Positions 44,199 to 54,037 of a DNA stretch of 64,000 nt are shown one piece after another; positions within the stretch are counted from its first letter, which is position 1; the number at the start of each line of letters is the position of its first letter. Below the pieces are notes generated by a model that saw only the letters and a program-made list of their open reading frames with translations, searched no databases and was not told where the DNA came from. The stretch is from Shewanella frigidimarina. GTDB lineage: Bacteria; Pseudomonadota; Gammaproteobacteria; Enterobacterales; Shewanellaceae. Made by a program: the position numbers and the translations under genes. The stretch lies in assembly GCF_003797125.1 (NCBI RefSeq), contig NZ_RKKE01000002.1, positions 285,661-349,660 of the forward strand, written 5' to 3'.

Positions 44199-44303
44199 CT
44201 TGTTATCATCTTGGCAGACTGTTACCGCTTTGCCTGTTTCTATCGCTTGTTATCGTCTTGACCGACGGTTACCGCTTGTTACTGTCTTGACCTGCCGTTA
44301 TCA
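44199..44303. repeat. Imperfect 29-bp repeat, three units
   Basis: Three similar 29-base units start CTTGTTAtC at 44199, 44246 and 44275 (the last two adjacent, the first separated by 18 bases). Each contains TCTTG in the middle and GTTAcc or GTTAtc near the end. They fill the space between the tilS stop codon and the upstream side of the M28 gene. Confidence 0.6.
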
Positions 44304-44306
44304 CTT

Positions 44307-45773
44307 TCATCGGATGTTCAAAAGCGGTATACAAATCCCTTGATCACCGGTTTGGGCAAGGTAGCGTTTGTCAACCCATAAACCAACGGCGGCCACTAAG
44401 GTGTCACCATAAAAAACTAACGGGATTTGTGGTCTTCGCCATGGCGGGATATTGCATTCTTGCCACAATTTCTTTAATTCGCGCGCTTTTTGCCGTTGTG
44501 ATGTAGCAAATTGTGGCTGGCATTTAATTGAACCTGCCGCGCCAAAACGTATGCTCACAAAGGTATTATTCGGTAAAGCAAGAAGCGGCGTATTGTCTGT
44601 GGCGATTTGCAGACCGATCTGGCATTGCTTGCGCCCAACTCGGCACACTGTCTGTTGCAGCTCGCCTTTAAGCAGTTGCTCAAATTGTTGTTGCACTGCA
44701 CTTGCATCAATAGCGTCGAGCTCTTTATGGCTAACAACATAAGCGATACCAGCAAAGCGTTTAACCTGATAATTGCCCCACAGAATCGATATATTAGCGT
44801 CGTCTTTAGCCGCTAATAGTTGTGACAGGATCTGCTGTAATTGTGCTTGCGAAGGTAAACTAACGCCACAATGAATTAAATAACCGCGAAACAGTAATGC
44901 TTGCCAAGCGGCACTCAATTGACCAAACCCGGTGAGCGTAAACCCGGTTGATTCGGTCATTAATGCATTTGTATCGCCTGGCACTATTAACCACTCGGGT
45001 AAGCGATGACTCACTTCGTCGTCAATAACCTGTTGCTGCTCGGCACATAATGCGGCGCTACGCCCTGCGGTGGTCGCAATACTTGGCCAACGCTGTTTTA
45101 ATCTTGGAATGATATCCAGGCGTAAAAAATTTCTATCAAAGCTGTCGTCTTGGTTACTTTCATCTTCAATATGGGATAGTTGTTTTTGCGCCGCAAATTG
45201 CTCGATTTGATCGCGGCTGATATCCAATAACGGTCTAACTAGCCAAGCTTGTTTGTAAGCTTGTATCGCCCCCATTGCCGCCAGCCCTTTTGGGCCTTGA
45301 CCACGTTTTAACGCGAGTAATAAGGTTTCAAGTTGATCATCTTGATGATGGGCGGTCAGTAAAATGTCACCGGGATTAAGATAACGGTCAAATGCTTGGT
45401 AACGAGCATCGCGGGCTTGCGCCTCTAGACTCTGCCGAGGGCCCTTTTCAACCTTAACTCGCTCAATCTGTACTGGCAGCTGATAATGATTAGCCCGAGT
45501 GATACAGTGCTGTACCCAAATGTCAGCATTGGCACTTAGCCCATGATGAACATGAATAAGCAGGCAAGCAATATGCGGATGCTTGTGTGCCAAGGCACTT
45601 AATCCACACGCGAGCACCTCTGAGTCAACGCCGCCACTGTAAGCCAGTACTAATTTAGGCGATGATTCACCTTTAACCACACTCATTTGATAAAGGGGTA
45701 ATATCGCTTGTTCGAGCAAACTTAGCAGTTGTGGTGCACTTATTTGCTCTGTTAACGAAGACTTTTCAATCAT
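44307..45773 (-). CDS. tilS: tRNA(Ile) lysidine synthetase
   Basis: The 488-residue protein has the N-type ATP pyrophosphatase PP-loop SGGVDS in VLAYSGGVDSEVLAC near residue 50, the HHQDDQLET block and a C-terminal TilS-specific domain ending with a PPWRRPQIPLVFY motif. TilS converts C34 of the minor tRNA-Ile (anticodon CAU) to lysidine so it reads AUA codons; it is essential. It is somewhat longer than E. coli TilS (432). It follows dnaE by nine bases; in E. coli accA and other genes lie between dnaE and tilS, here nothing does. The ATG at 45773 begins MIEKSSL. Confidence 0.95.
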   Translation of the reverse strand: MIEKSSLTEQISAPQLLSLLEQAILPLYQMSVVKGESSPKLVLAYSGGVDSEVLACGLSALAHKHPHIACLLIHVHHGLSANADIWVQHCITRANHYQLPVQIERVKVEKGPRQSLEAQARDARYQAFDRYLNPGDILLTAHHQDDQLETLLLALKRGQGPKGLAAMGAIQAYKQAWLVRPLLDISRDQIEQFAAQKQLSHIEDESNQDDSFDRNFLRLDIIPRLKQRWPSIATTAGRSAALCAEQQQVIDDEVSHRLPEWLIVPGDTNALMTESTGFTLTGFGQLSAAWQALLFRGYLIHCGVSLPSQAQLQQILSQLLAAKDDANISILWGNYQVKRFAGIAYVVSHKELDAIDASAVQQQFEQLLKGELQQTVCRVGRKQCQIGLQIATDNTPLLALPNNTFVSIRFGAAGSIKCQPQFATSQRQKARELKKLWQECNIPPWRRPQIPLVFYGDTLVAAVGLWVDKRYLAQTGDQGICIPLLNIR

Positions 45774-45782
45774 GATGCGCGC

Positions 45783-48700
45783 CTAATTAAACACGATTTT
45801 GACGTTAGTTGAACCAAGCATGCTTTCGAGGGCTAACATTAACTCATCACTAGGGTTAACTCGCCACTCTTCACCTAACACGATTTTGCCGCTGGCTTGT
45901 TGTTTGGAGTAGTTAATCACCACAGGCACGGCGCCCTTACGCCACGGTGTTAATGTTTGCTCAAAGGTTTGTAACCAGTCAGGCGTAACATCATCGCCAT
46001 GAACATTGATTTCAACCGCTTTGGCAAAATGACTGCGTGCTTCACCAATTTCAATGATATTGCGCGCGTTCATGCGATTGCCGCCAGAGAAATCATCAAA
46101 GCTGACATCGCCTTCACAAATAAGAATGCGGTCTTTTTCGAGCATATGACCAAACTTCTCAAACGGCTCGGTAAATAGCATCACCTCTAGGCGAGCACTT
46201 TTGTCATCTAATGTGACTAAGCCCATTTTTGAACCACGCTTAGTGATCATCACCCGTGTTGCCACCACTAGACCAGCCGCTTTAACGGTTTTACCGCGCT
46301 CGGTTGGGTGAATGTCTTTTAAGCGGCCATTAGTGTATTGCTTAAGTTCTTTTAAATACTGATTAATGGGGTGACCAGTAAGGTAAAGCCCTAATGTTTC
46401 GCGCTCACCTTCCAACCAAATTTTGTCTGGCCACGGAGTACAATGGACAAAGTTTTGCTTACTGTCTTCAGGTTCACTATTGAGTAAACCAAACATGTCA
46501 TTTTGGCCTGTCGCTTCTGCTTTAGCATGTTGCGCCGCTGCACTAATCGCTTGAGGCAAGGTCGCCATCATTGATGCTCGATGCGGACCTAATGTGTCTA
46601 AGGCGCCTGCAAGGATAAGCTTTTCAATCACTCGCTTGTTGAGCTTTTTCAAATCAATTCGAGCACAAAAATCGAACAGGTCGGTAAACGGTCCATTTTT
46701 ACGGGCTTCTAAAATAGAATCTACCGGGCCTTCACCCACGCCTTTAATCGCGCCGATACCATAAACAATATTAAGGTCGTCATCGACCGTAAACTTGAAT
46801 AAGCCTTTGTTTACGTCGGGCGGAATTAGCGGCAAGCCCATGCGTTCACATTCGTCAACCAAGGTGACGATTTTGTCGGTGTTGTCCATGTCGGCAGACA
46901 TTACCGCGGCCATAAACTGCGATGGGAAATGAGTTTTTAGCCACAAGGTTTGATACGACACCAGTGCATAAGCGGCAGAATGCGATTTGTTAAAACCGTA
47001 ACCGGCGAACTTTTCCACCAAATCGAAGATTTTCATCGACAAGTCGCCATCGACGCCGTTGTTAATTGCACCTTCTTTAAACGTGCCGCGCTGCTTGGCC
47101 ATTTCTTCAGGTTTTTTCTTACCCATTGCACGACGGAGCATATCCGCGCCGCCGAGGGTGTAACCCGACAATACCTGAGCAATCTGCATCACCTGCTCTT
47201 GGTACAAAATAATGCCGTAGGTCGGTGACAATAACTCTCTTAGTGACTCATGCTGATATTCAGCATCTGGGTATGACACTTCTTCACGGCCGTGCTTACG
47301 TTCAATAAAGTTGTCAACCATGCCTGACTGCAAAGGACCTGGGCGGAAAAGTGCCACTAGTGCAATCATGTCTTCAAAACAGTCGGGTTGCAGACGTTTA
47401 ATGAGGTCTTTCATACCGCGAGATTCCAGCTGGAATACCGCGGTTGTTTCGTAGCGTTGCAGTAATCTAAAACAAGCAGGATCGGCAAGCGGAATGGCTT
47501 CGATACTAACGGGGTCTTTACCTTCTTTAATCAGGCGCGGATTAATCATCTGCAATGCCCAATCAATAATGGTTAAAGTACGTAAGCCCAAGAAATCGAA
47601 CTTAACCAGACCAGCAGTTTCAACGTCATTTTTATCAAATTGTGTTACTGGGTTTAAGCCTTCGGCATCGCAATATAACGGTGCAAAGTCGGTAATTCGA
47701 GTCGGGGCGATAACCACACCACCGGCATGCTTACCCGCGTTACGTGTTACGCCTTCTAAGCGGCGACACATATCGATAAGCTCTTTAACGTCTTCATCGC
47801 CGTCATAGGCTTCAGGAAGCGCGGGTTCAACTTCAAAGGCTTTCGCCAATGTCATCCCTGGTTCTGCGGGGATTAATTTAGTTAGACGTTCAACAAAGCC
47901 GTAAGGATGACCTAATACGCGGCCAACATCGCGCACAACGGCTTTGGCCGCCATGGTACCAAAGGTAATAATCTGTGATACCGCTTCTCGACCGTATAGT
48001 TCTGCTACGTGGTCAATGACTTCATCGCGTCGGTCCATACAAAAGTCGACGTCGAAATCGGGCATGGATACACGTTCTGGGTTCAAGAAACGTTCGAACA
48101 GTAAATCGTATTCTAGTGGATCTAAGTCGGTAATTTTAAGCGCGTATGCGACTAACGATCCCGCACCAGAACCACGGCCGGGACCAACTGGAATGCCGTT
48201 GTCTTTGCCCCACTGAATAAACTCCATCACGATAAGGAAGTAACCAGGGAAACCCATCTGGTTAATTACCTTTAATTCAATCTCGAGACGTTCGTCATAT
48301 TCGCCCCGCTTTTCGGCGCGAACTTGTGGGTTTGGAAATAAAAACTCAAGACGTTCTTCTAAGCCTTTAACGGACACGTTAACCAAGAAATCTTCAATGG
48401 ATAAGTCACCGGTAGGGAAATTAGGCAAAAAGTATTCATTTAGGCGAATGGTGACATTACAGCGTTTCGCTATTTCAACGCTGTTTTGAATTGCTGACGG
48501 AATATCAGCAAATAATGCAATCATTTCATCTTCGGTGCGCAGATATTGTTGATCGCTATAGGTTTTAGGGCGACGTGGATCGACTAAAGTAAAACCATCA
48601 TGAATAGCGACCCGGATTTCATGGGCTTCAAAATCATCTTGTTTTAAAAACACCACTTGGTTGGTGGCAACAACAGGTAAACCTTTTATTGATGCTAACT

Positions 48701-49259
48701 CAACGGCCATGTGCAAATAGCGCTCTTCATGTGCTCGGCCAGTACGAATAAGCTCTAGGTAATAGCGATCTTCAAAGTGTTGTTGATAAAAGGCAATCAA
48801 CGACTCGACTTGGTTTTGATTACCTTTTAATAATGCTTTGCCGACATCACCATCTTTGGCACCCGAGATAATGATCAAACCGCTGTTGTATTTGACTAAC
48901 CAATCTTGGTCGATCACCACACGGTTATCAACATGACCGCGAAGATAGGCTTCACTGATCAGTTGGGTCAGGTTTTGGTAACCTTCATTGTTCATCGCGA
49001 TAATGGTTAAGGCACAGAATTCTTTTTCAAATCCAGGGGTTTGCACCCAAAAATCGGCACCAATGATCGGCTTAATTCCCGCACCATTACAAGCACCATA
49101 AAACTTAACCAAACCACAAAAGTTGTTTTGATCAGTTAACGCTATTGCTGCCATCCCCTGATTTTCAGCAGCGGCAATAATAGGTTTAACTTTAGCAACG
49201 CCATCTGACATTGAATAATCACTGTGGACGCGCAAATGAACAAAACGAGGATCGGACAT
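45783..49259 (-). CDS. dnaE: DNA polymerase III alpha subunit
   Basis: The 1158-residue protein equals E. coli DnaE in length. It begins [20 protein letters not shown] with the PHP domain. The catalytic aspartates are in the palm segment MPDFDVDFC, and the C-terminal part carries the helix-hairpin-helix, OB-fold ([14 protein letters not shown]) and tau-binding regions. It is the replicative polymerase. The start at 49259 is supported by homology; the frame is open 13 codons upstream with no similarity. It follows rnhB by 110 bases, so it may have a weak own promoter, and runs straight into tilS. Confidence 0.97.
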   Translation of the reverse strand: MSDPRFVHLRVHSDYSMSDGVAKVKPIIAAAENQGMAAIALTDQNNFCGLVKFYGACNGAGIKPIIGADFWVQTPGFEKEFCALTIIAMNNEGYQNLTQLISEAYLRGHVDNRVVIDQDWLVKYNSGLIIISGAKDGDVGKALLKGNQNQVESLIAFYQQHFEDRYYLELIRTGRAHEERYLHMAVELASIKGLPVVATNQVVFLKQDDFEAHEIRVAIHDGFTLVDPRRPKTYSDQQYLRTEDEMIALFADIPSAIQNSVEIAKRCNVTIRLNEYFLPNFPTGDLSIEDFLVNVSVKGLEERLEFLFPNPQVRAEKRGEYDERLEIELKVINQMGFPGYFLIVMEFIQWGKDNGIPVGPGRGSGAGSLVAYALKITDLDPLEYDLLFERFLNPERVSMPDFDVDFCMDRRDEVIDHVAELYGREAVSQIITFGTMAAKAVVRDVGRVLGHPYGFVERLTKLIPAEPGMTLAKAFEVEPALPEAYDGDEDVKELIDMCRRLEGVTRNAGKHAGGVVIAPTRITDFAPLYCDAEGLNPVTQFDKNDVETAGLVKFDFLGLRTLTIIDWALQMINPRLIKEGKDPVSIEAIPLADPACFRLLQRYETTAVFQLESRGMKDLIKRLQPDCFEDMIALVALFRPGPLQSGMVDNFIERKHGREEVSYPDAEYQHESLRELLSPTYGIILYQEQVMQIAQVLSGYTLGGADMLRRAMGKKKPEEMAKQRGTFKEGAINNGVDGDLSMKIFDLVEKFAGYGFNKSHSAAYALVSYQTLWLKTHFPSQFMAAVMSADMDNTDKIVTLVDECERMGLPLIPPDVNKGLFKFTVDDDLNIVYGIGAIKGVGEGPVDSILEARKNGPFTDLFDFCARIDLKKLNKRVIEKLILAGALDTLGPHRASMMATLPQAISAAAQHAKAEATGQNDMFGLLNSEPEDSKQNFVHCTPWPDKIWLEGERETLGLYLTGHPINQYLKELKQYTNGRLKDIHPTERGKTVKAAGLVVATRVMITKRGSKMGLVTLDDKSARLEVMLFTEPFEKFGHMLEKDRILICEGDVSFDDFSGGNRMNARNIIEIGEARSHFAKAVEINVHGDDVTPDWLQTFEQTLTPWRKGAVPVVINYSKQQASGKIVLGEEWRVNPSDELMLALESMLGSTNVKIVFN

Positions 49260-49369
49260 AGAATATTTTTTCTTCGAAAAAGATGAATGAAACAACACGA
49301 AAATGCGGGATTTAGACTACCAAACTAAGCGACGTTATCCAACGATAAACTCGTTTAATCTGGTCATGA

Positions 49370-50008
49370 TCAAAATGTATTTTGGAGTAAAATGCGATCC
49401 GCAACAGGTTTAAAACTTTTACGATGTTCAGGCAACACACCATATAAGGCTAGCGCTTCAAAGTGTGCTTTGGTTGGATAACCTTTATGTTTAGCAAAGC
49501 CATACTGTGGATATTGACTGTCTAACGTCTCCATCTCGGCATCACGAGTCACTTTGGCAATAATGGATGCTGCACTAATCGCTGCCACTAAGCCGTCGCC
49601 TTTAATTATCGCATGACTAGCAATACCAAAATCCGGTACCCGATTGCCATCAACCAGTACTCGTTCAGGCAAAATGGATAACCCCGCTACTGCGCGCTGC
49701 ATGGCCAGCATGGTGGCATGCAAAATATTCAGCTCATCGATTTCAGCAGGGCTAGCACGGCCAACACTGACACTTAACGCGTTATCCATAATCTGTTGAT
49801 ACAAAGCATTACGACGTTTCTCGCTGAGCTTCTTAGAGTCATTGAGGCCAACAATCGGTTTATTCGGATCTAATATCACCGCGGCTGTGACCACATCACC
49901 AATCAGTGGACCACGCCCGACTTCGTCAACACCAGCAACAAGCCCTTGTGAAATAATGGCTACTTGTTCAGGGGTAATATCTTTTATCACAACCGGTAAT
50001 GTCGACAT
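49370..50008 (-). CDS. rnhB: Ribonuclease HII
   Basis: The 212-residue protein has the type-2 RNase H signature [21 protein letters not shown] (Asp and Glu catalytic pair), then [20 protein letters not shown] and [15 protein letters not shown]. It removes single ribonucleotides and RNA primers from DNA hybrids. It lies 20 bases after lpxB, in the same conserved block as in E. coli (lpxB-rnhB-dnaE). Confidence 0.96.
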   Translation of the reverse strand: MSTLPVVIKDITPEQVAIISQGLVAGVDEVGRGPLIGDVVTAAVILDPNKPIVGLNDSKKLSEKRRNALYQQIMDNALSVSVGRASPAEIDELNILHATMLAMQRAVAGLSILPERVLVDGNRVPDFGIASHAIIKGDGLVAAISAASIIAKVTRDAEMETLDSQYPQYGFAKHKGYPTKAHFEALALYGVLPEHRKSFKPVADRILLQNTF

Positions 50009-50028
50009 ATTAGCTTATCCTAGTCAGG

Positions 50029-51177
50029 TTACGGCGTTTGTAATAGTGCCACTACAGCATCTGCCGCTCGCTCGCTGGCATTACACTTTAGCAATTGATG
50101 TAATTCTTCAAAGCGGGAATTTAGCGGTGCAAAATCTTGATTAAGCTGCTTGATTATCGCATCGGCAATTAACTGTGGTTGGCAATTAGCTTGCATCAAT
50201 TCTGGCACGATGGTGTCGTTTGCGAGCAAATTAGGCAACGAATAGTTTTTGATTTTCATCATTTTAATCGCGATGGCATACGTAATTGGGCTGACCCGAT
50301 ACGACACAACCATAGGACGTTTAACCAGCATGGCCTCTAAAGTCGCTGTGCCAGATGCCAATAAAATACAATCAGCAGCAGCCATGACTTCGCGAGATTG
50401 GCCTTCAACAATAGTGACTTCTAAATCGGGAGCAAACTCCTCAAGTGCAGCAAGAAACTGTTGTCGACGAGCATCATTAACCACTGGAGTGACAAATTTG
50501 ATGTCTGGAAAGGTTTGCTTAACTAATTGAGCAGCTTTGACGAACGGCTCAGCTAATTGCTTTAGCTCACCGCCTCTTGAACCAGGTAATACCGCCAAGT
50601 ATTCAGCATTAGGATCTAATCCTAATAACTGCCGCGCAGCTAGCTTATCACTGTGCATCGGAATATCGTCCGCAAGTGTATGCCCTACAAAAGTACAAGG
50701 CACTTGATGTTGGTCGTAAAACGCTTTCTCAAACGGCAATAGCGACAACACCATATTGGTCGCTTTAGCAATTTTAAATATACGTTTTGGACGCCAAGCC
50801 CATACTGACGGGCTGACGTAATGGACTGTTTTAATCCCTTTGGCTTTTAATTTAAGCTCTACACCAATATTAAAATCGGGCGCATCAATACCAATAAAAC
50901 AGTCTGGCGCTAATTCAGTAATTTGTTTCACTAGGCTTGAACGAATATGCAGCAGTCGAGGTAAATGAGATAACACTTCGACTAAGCCCATGATCGACAG
51001 TTCTTCCATTGGGAATAAACTTTCAAACCCTAGAGCTTGCATTCGAGGGCCACCAATGCCAATAAAGCGTGCATCAGGGTAGCGTCTTTTGAGTGAATTA
51101 ACTAAACCGGCACCTAAAATATCGCCGGAGATTTCTCCGGCGACAATGGCGAATACTTTTGAAGGAGAGTTGGTCAT
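50029..51177 (-). CDS. lpxB: Lipid-A-disaccharide synthase
   Basis: The 382-residue protein has the same length as E. coli LpxB. Its start reads [18 protein letters not shown], followed by [44 protein letters not shown] and LPGSRGGEL, all family blocks of this GT19 enzyme. It joins UDP-2,3-diacylglucosamine to lipid X to form the lipid A disaccharide, at the inner face of the cytoplasmic membrane. It is tightly linked with lpxA (nine bases upstream). Confidence 0.97.
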   Translation of the reverse strand: MTNSPSKVFAIVAGEISGDILGAGLVNSLKRRYPDARFIGIGGPRMQALGFESLFPMEELSIMGLVEVLSHLPRLLHIRSSLVKQITELAPDCFIGIDAPDFNIGVELKLKAKGIKTVHYVSPSVWAWRPKRIFKIAKATNMVLSLLPFEKAFYDQHQVPCTFVGHTLADDIPMHSDKLAARQLLGLDPNAEYLAVLPGSRGGELKQLAEPFVKAAQLVKQTFPDIKFVTPVVNDARRQQFLAALEEFAPDLEVTIVEGQSREVMAAADCILLASGTATLEAMLVKRPMVVSYRVSPITYAIAIKMMKIKNYSLPNLLANDTIVPELMQANCQPQLIADAIIKQLNQDFAPLNSRFEELHQLLKCNASERAADAVVALLQTP

Positions 51178-51186
51178 TGTTTCCGT

Positions 51187-51957
51187 CTATCGAATAATGC
51201 CACGAGCAGAGTGGTTGATAAATTCCATAAATGCTTTCACATTGATGTCTTTTTCAGCGGCCTCAATTAATTCAGCGTTAGCTTCTTCAATGGTTAAACT
51301 CTTACGGAAAACCGCTTTATATGCACTCAAAATTGCTCGCTGGTTTTCTTTGGTAAAACCACGGCGTTTTAAGCCTTCTAAGTTTAATCCACGTGGTACA
51401 GCAGGAGAACCAGCAGCCATTACAAATGGGGGAACATCTTGCAAAATAAGTGAAGCTCCCGCGGTAAAGGCGTGCGCGCCAATGTGTACAAACTGATGCA
51501 CACCAGTCATGCCGCCCAAAATAACCCAATCACCAACATGTACATGACCGGCAATTGAAGCATTATTAGCCATGATAACGTTATTACCGACAAAACAGTC
51601 GTGTGCAATATGAACATACGCCATAAACAGACAGTTAGAACCGATGCGAGTTTCACCTTTATCTTGGGTCGTACCACGGTGAATGGTAACCGACTCACGA
51701 ATGATGTTATTGTCGCCGATAATTAAGCGAGTTTGTTCGCCTGCGTACTTTTTATCTTGACACTCTTCACCAACTGAAGAGAATTGAAAAATACGATTAC
51801 CTTTACCGATAACCGTTGGACCTTTAACCACAACATGAGAACTTATCCATGTGTCATCGCCGATTTCAACGTTTTCACCAATGTAGGTCCAAGGACCAAT
51901 AGTGACGTTATTACCAATTTTGGCTGTTGGGTGAACAAACGCTAATTTATCTATCAC
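51187..51957 (-). CDS. lpxA: UDP-N-acetylglucosamine acyltransferase
   Basis: The 256-residue protein is built of left-handed beta-helix hexapeptide repeats ([20 protein letters not shown]...), with the catalytic-site area at [23 protein letters not shown] (His of the family's active site). It carries out the first step of lipid A synthesis, adding a 3-hydroxyacyl chain to UDP-GlcNAc. The start codon is GTG at 51957 and overlaps the fabZ stop as GTGA, coupling translation. Confidence 0.97.
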   Translation of the reverse strand: MIDKLAFVHPTAKIGNNVTIGPWTYIGENVEIGDDTWISSHVVVKGPTVIGKGNRIFQFSSVGEECQDKKYAGEQTRLIIGDNNIIRESVTIHRGTTQDKGETRIGSNCLFMAYVHIAHDCFVGNNVIMANNASIAGHVHVGDWVILGGMTGVHQFVHIGAHAFTAGASLILQDVPPFVMAAGSPAVPRGLNLEGLKRRGFTKENQRAILSAYKAVFRKSLTIEEANAELIEAAEKDINVKAFMEFINHSARGIIR

Positions 51958-52415
51958 TTCTTAATCTCTCTACGTGCACACATGATTTCAGCAGAACAAA
52001 CCAGTTCACCATCAACCAAGGCTTCACCAACAAACACACCAATACCGCGACGCTCTTTAATCATTTTAACGTGAAAATGTATTTGGTCGCCTGGCTCAAC
52101 AACACGTTTAAAACGCGCTTTATCGATACCAGCAAAATAGTACAGCACCTCTGGGGACGGCTCTGTACTCATGGTTTTAAAGGCAAGTAAACCCGTTGCT
52201 TGTGCCATGGCTTCTAAAATGAGCACGCCAGGCATAACAGGCTGTATAGGAAAATGTCCTTGGAAAAAAGGCTCATTAATGGTGACATTTTTAATCGCAT
52301 GTAAGTGCTCACCTACGGTAAAGTCCAATACACGATCGATCAACAAAAATGGATATCTATGAGGTAGATATTTAAGTATCTCTTTAATATCCATGGTGTT
52401 TAATTGGTTTGACAC
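51954..52415 (-). CDS. fabZ: 3-hydroxyacyl-[ACP] dehydratase
   Basis: The 153-residue hot-dog-fold protein contains [16 protein letters not shown] with the catalytic His, [15 protein letters not shown] with the catalytic Glu, and the [12 protein letters not shown] strand. It dehydrates hydroxyacyl-ACP in fatty acid elongation, drawing on the same pool as lipid A synthesis. The start is set at a GTG (52415), seven bases after AAGGA, which gives a length close to E. coli FabZ (151); an ATG at 52394 lacks that spacing. Its end overlaps lpxA. Confidence 0.96.
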   Translation of the reverse strand: MSNQLNTMDIKEILKYLPHRYPFLLIDRVLDFTVGEHLHAIKNVTINEPFFQGHFPIQPVMPGVLILEAMAQATGLLAFKTMSTEPSPEVLYYFAGIDKARFKRVVEPGDQIHFHVKMIKERRGIGVFVGEALVDGELVCSAEIMCARREIKK

Positions 52416-52446
52416 ACTACATTCCTTAAATAAGGCAGAATTACAA

Positions 52447-53469
52447 TTATTCTGAGCCCTTAGCACTTTTCTCGAGGGTTTTAACTCGGCTAAATAATTC
52501 ATCTAATTGACGGAAACGAACAGTGTTTCGACGCCATAATTTGTTTTCCATTGCGATGGTTGCGGACGAATACACACCTTTTTCACGGATAACACTGGTC
52601 ACGTTCGTTCCGCCTGATATGTGTACACCATCAGCGACACTAAGGTGTCCAGCAACAGCACTACCACCACCGATAATACAATATTTACCAATGGTAGAAC
52701 TGCCAGCAATAATAGAGCCACCAGCCATTGCGGTATTTTGGCCGATAACGACATTATGAGCAATTTGAACTTGGTTGTCGATAATCACACCATCGTGGAT
52801 CTCGGTATGCGACAACGCACCACGGTCAATAGAAGTACATGCGCCAATTTCAACATGATTACCAATCCGAACGCCGCCTGTTTGTGGAATTTTAACCCAG
52901 TTACCGCGTTCATTGGCATAACCAAAACCATCAGAGCCAATTACCGTCCCTGAATGGACGATGCAATCATGACCAATATGTACATTATGATAAACACTTA
53001 CATTAGCCCAAAGACGCGTGTTTGAACCAATAATACTGGATTCACCCACCACACAACCTGGACCTATTTGAACATTTTCACCCAAAATAACATTCGCACC
53101 TATCACCGCATTTGCACCAATAGCTGCACCGTCACCTAAAATGGCTGATGTATCTATTTGAGCTGAAGGATGAATACCAGGCGTTTCTTTTGGGGTGGTA
53201 TCTAGTAATTGCGCTACTCGAGCAAATCCTACGTAAGGATCGCTAACAATAAGGGCATTACCATGATAACAACTTGCTTCTTTTTCGCTCAGCAATACCG
53301 CACTAGCTTGAGTTGCCTCAAGCTGAGCACGGTACTTACTATTGGCTAAAAAAGAGAGTTGGCCTTGGGTTGCATCTTCAAGGGTAGCGACACTGGTTAT
53401 TTCCAGTGTTGCGTCACCTTTAATAGTTGCACCCAATAGTTGGCTAAGCTCTTTTAAAGTCACTTTCAT
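52447..53469 (-). CDS. lpxD: UDP-3-O-(3-hydroxyacyl)glucosamine N-acyltransferase
   Basis: The 340-residue protein (E. coli LpxD has 341) has an N-terminal uridine-binding domain ([20 protein letters not shown]) and a hexapeptide-repeat beta-helix with the catalytic His region [19 protein letters not shown]-terminal helix ends the protein. It adds the N-linked acyl chain in lipid A synthesis. It lies five bases after skp. Confidence 0.97.
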   Translation of the reverse strand: MKVTLKELSQLLGATIKGDATLEITSVATLEDATQGQLSFLANSKYRAQLEATQASAVLLSEKEASCYHGNALIVSDPYVGFARVAQLLDTTPKETPGIHPSAQIDTSAILGDGAAIGANAVIGANVILGENVQIGPGCVVGESSIIGSNTRLWANVSVYHNVHIGHDCIVHSGTVIGSDGFGYANERGNWVKIPQTGGVRIGNHVEIGACTSIDRGALSHTEIHDGVIIDNQVQIAHNVVIGQNTAMAGGSIIAGSSTIGKYCIIGGGSAVAGHLSVADGVHISGGTNVTSVIREKGVYSSATIAMENKLWRRNTVRFRQLDELFSRVKTLEKSAKGSE

Positions 53470-53474
53470 ACTTA

Positions 53475-53981
53475 TTATTTGCCTTTACTTAAGGCTTCTA
53501 CCACTTTGCTGCTGATGTCAGCTTCTGGTTTAACAAAAATAACTGCGCCACGTTGTAGCACCATGTCGTATTTTTCTTTACCAGCAATGGTATTAATCGC
53601 TTTTTGAACTTGAACTAATAGTTTGTTTTGCTCTTCACCTTGACGACGACGCATGTCTTCATCTAGTGCTTTGCCTTTCAACTGGAATTCAGACTTTAAT
53701 GATTCCATTTTACGTACTAATTCAGTCTTTTGTGAATCGCTCATTAAGGCGCCGTCACGTTGTTGCTTTTCAACCAAAGAACGCATTTCTTCCTGCATTT
53801 TTTGGACTTCAGCAACACGATCACCAAACTCAGCTTTTAATGATTTAGAAATTTGCTCGCGCTGTGGCAACTGCTCGAACACTTCACCCATATCAACCAC
53901 TGCGAGTTTTTCCGCTTGGGCTAGCATAGGGGTAGCAAACAATGCCAATGTAATTAATGCGCGATTTACCATCTTTTTCAA
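53475..53981 (-). CDS. skp: Periplasmic chaperone Skp/OmpH
   Basis: The 168-residue protein has a signal peptide ending LAQA-EKLAVVDM and long charged helices (REQISKSLKAEFGDRVAEVQ...) that form the tentacles of the trimeric chaperone. Skp holds unfolded outer-membrane proteins for BamA. The start is taken as a TTG at 53981, because AAGGAG lies six bases upstream; an ATG three codons later lacks good spacing. Confidence 0.94.
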   Translation of the reverse strand: MKKMVNRALITLALFATPMLAQAEKLAVVDMGEVFEQLPQREQISKSLKAEFGDRVAEVQKMQEEMRSLVEKQQRDGALMSDSQKTELVRKMESLKSEFQLKGKALDEDMRRRQGEEQNKLLVQVQKAINTIAGKEKYDMVLQRGAVIFVKPEADISSKVVEALSKGK

Positions 53982-54037
53982 AGTAGACTCCTTGTTAAAC
54001 TTGTTGTTATCAGCAAAACCTGCCGAGTGTATTAGTT

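Noticed and set aside
44199..44303. CRISPR-like array
   Set aside because: Units are too divergent, two are directly adjacent with no spacer, and no cas gene is present.
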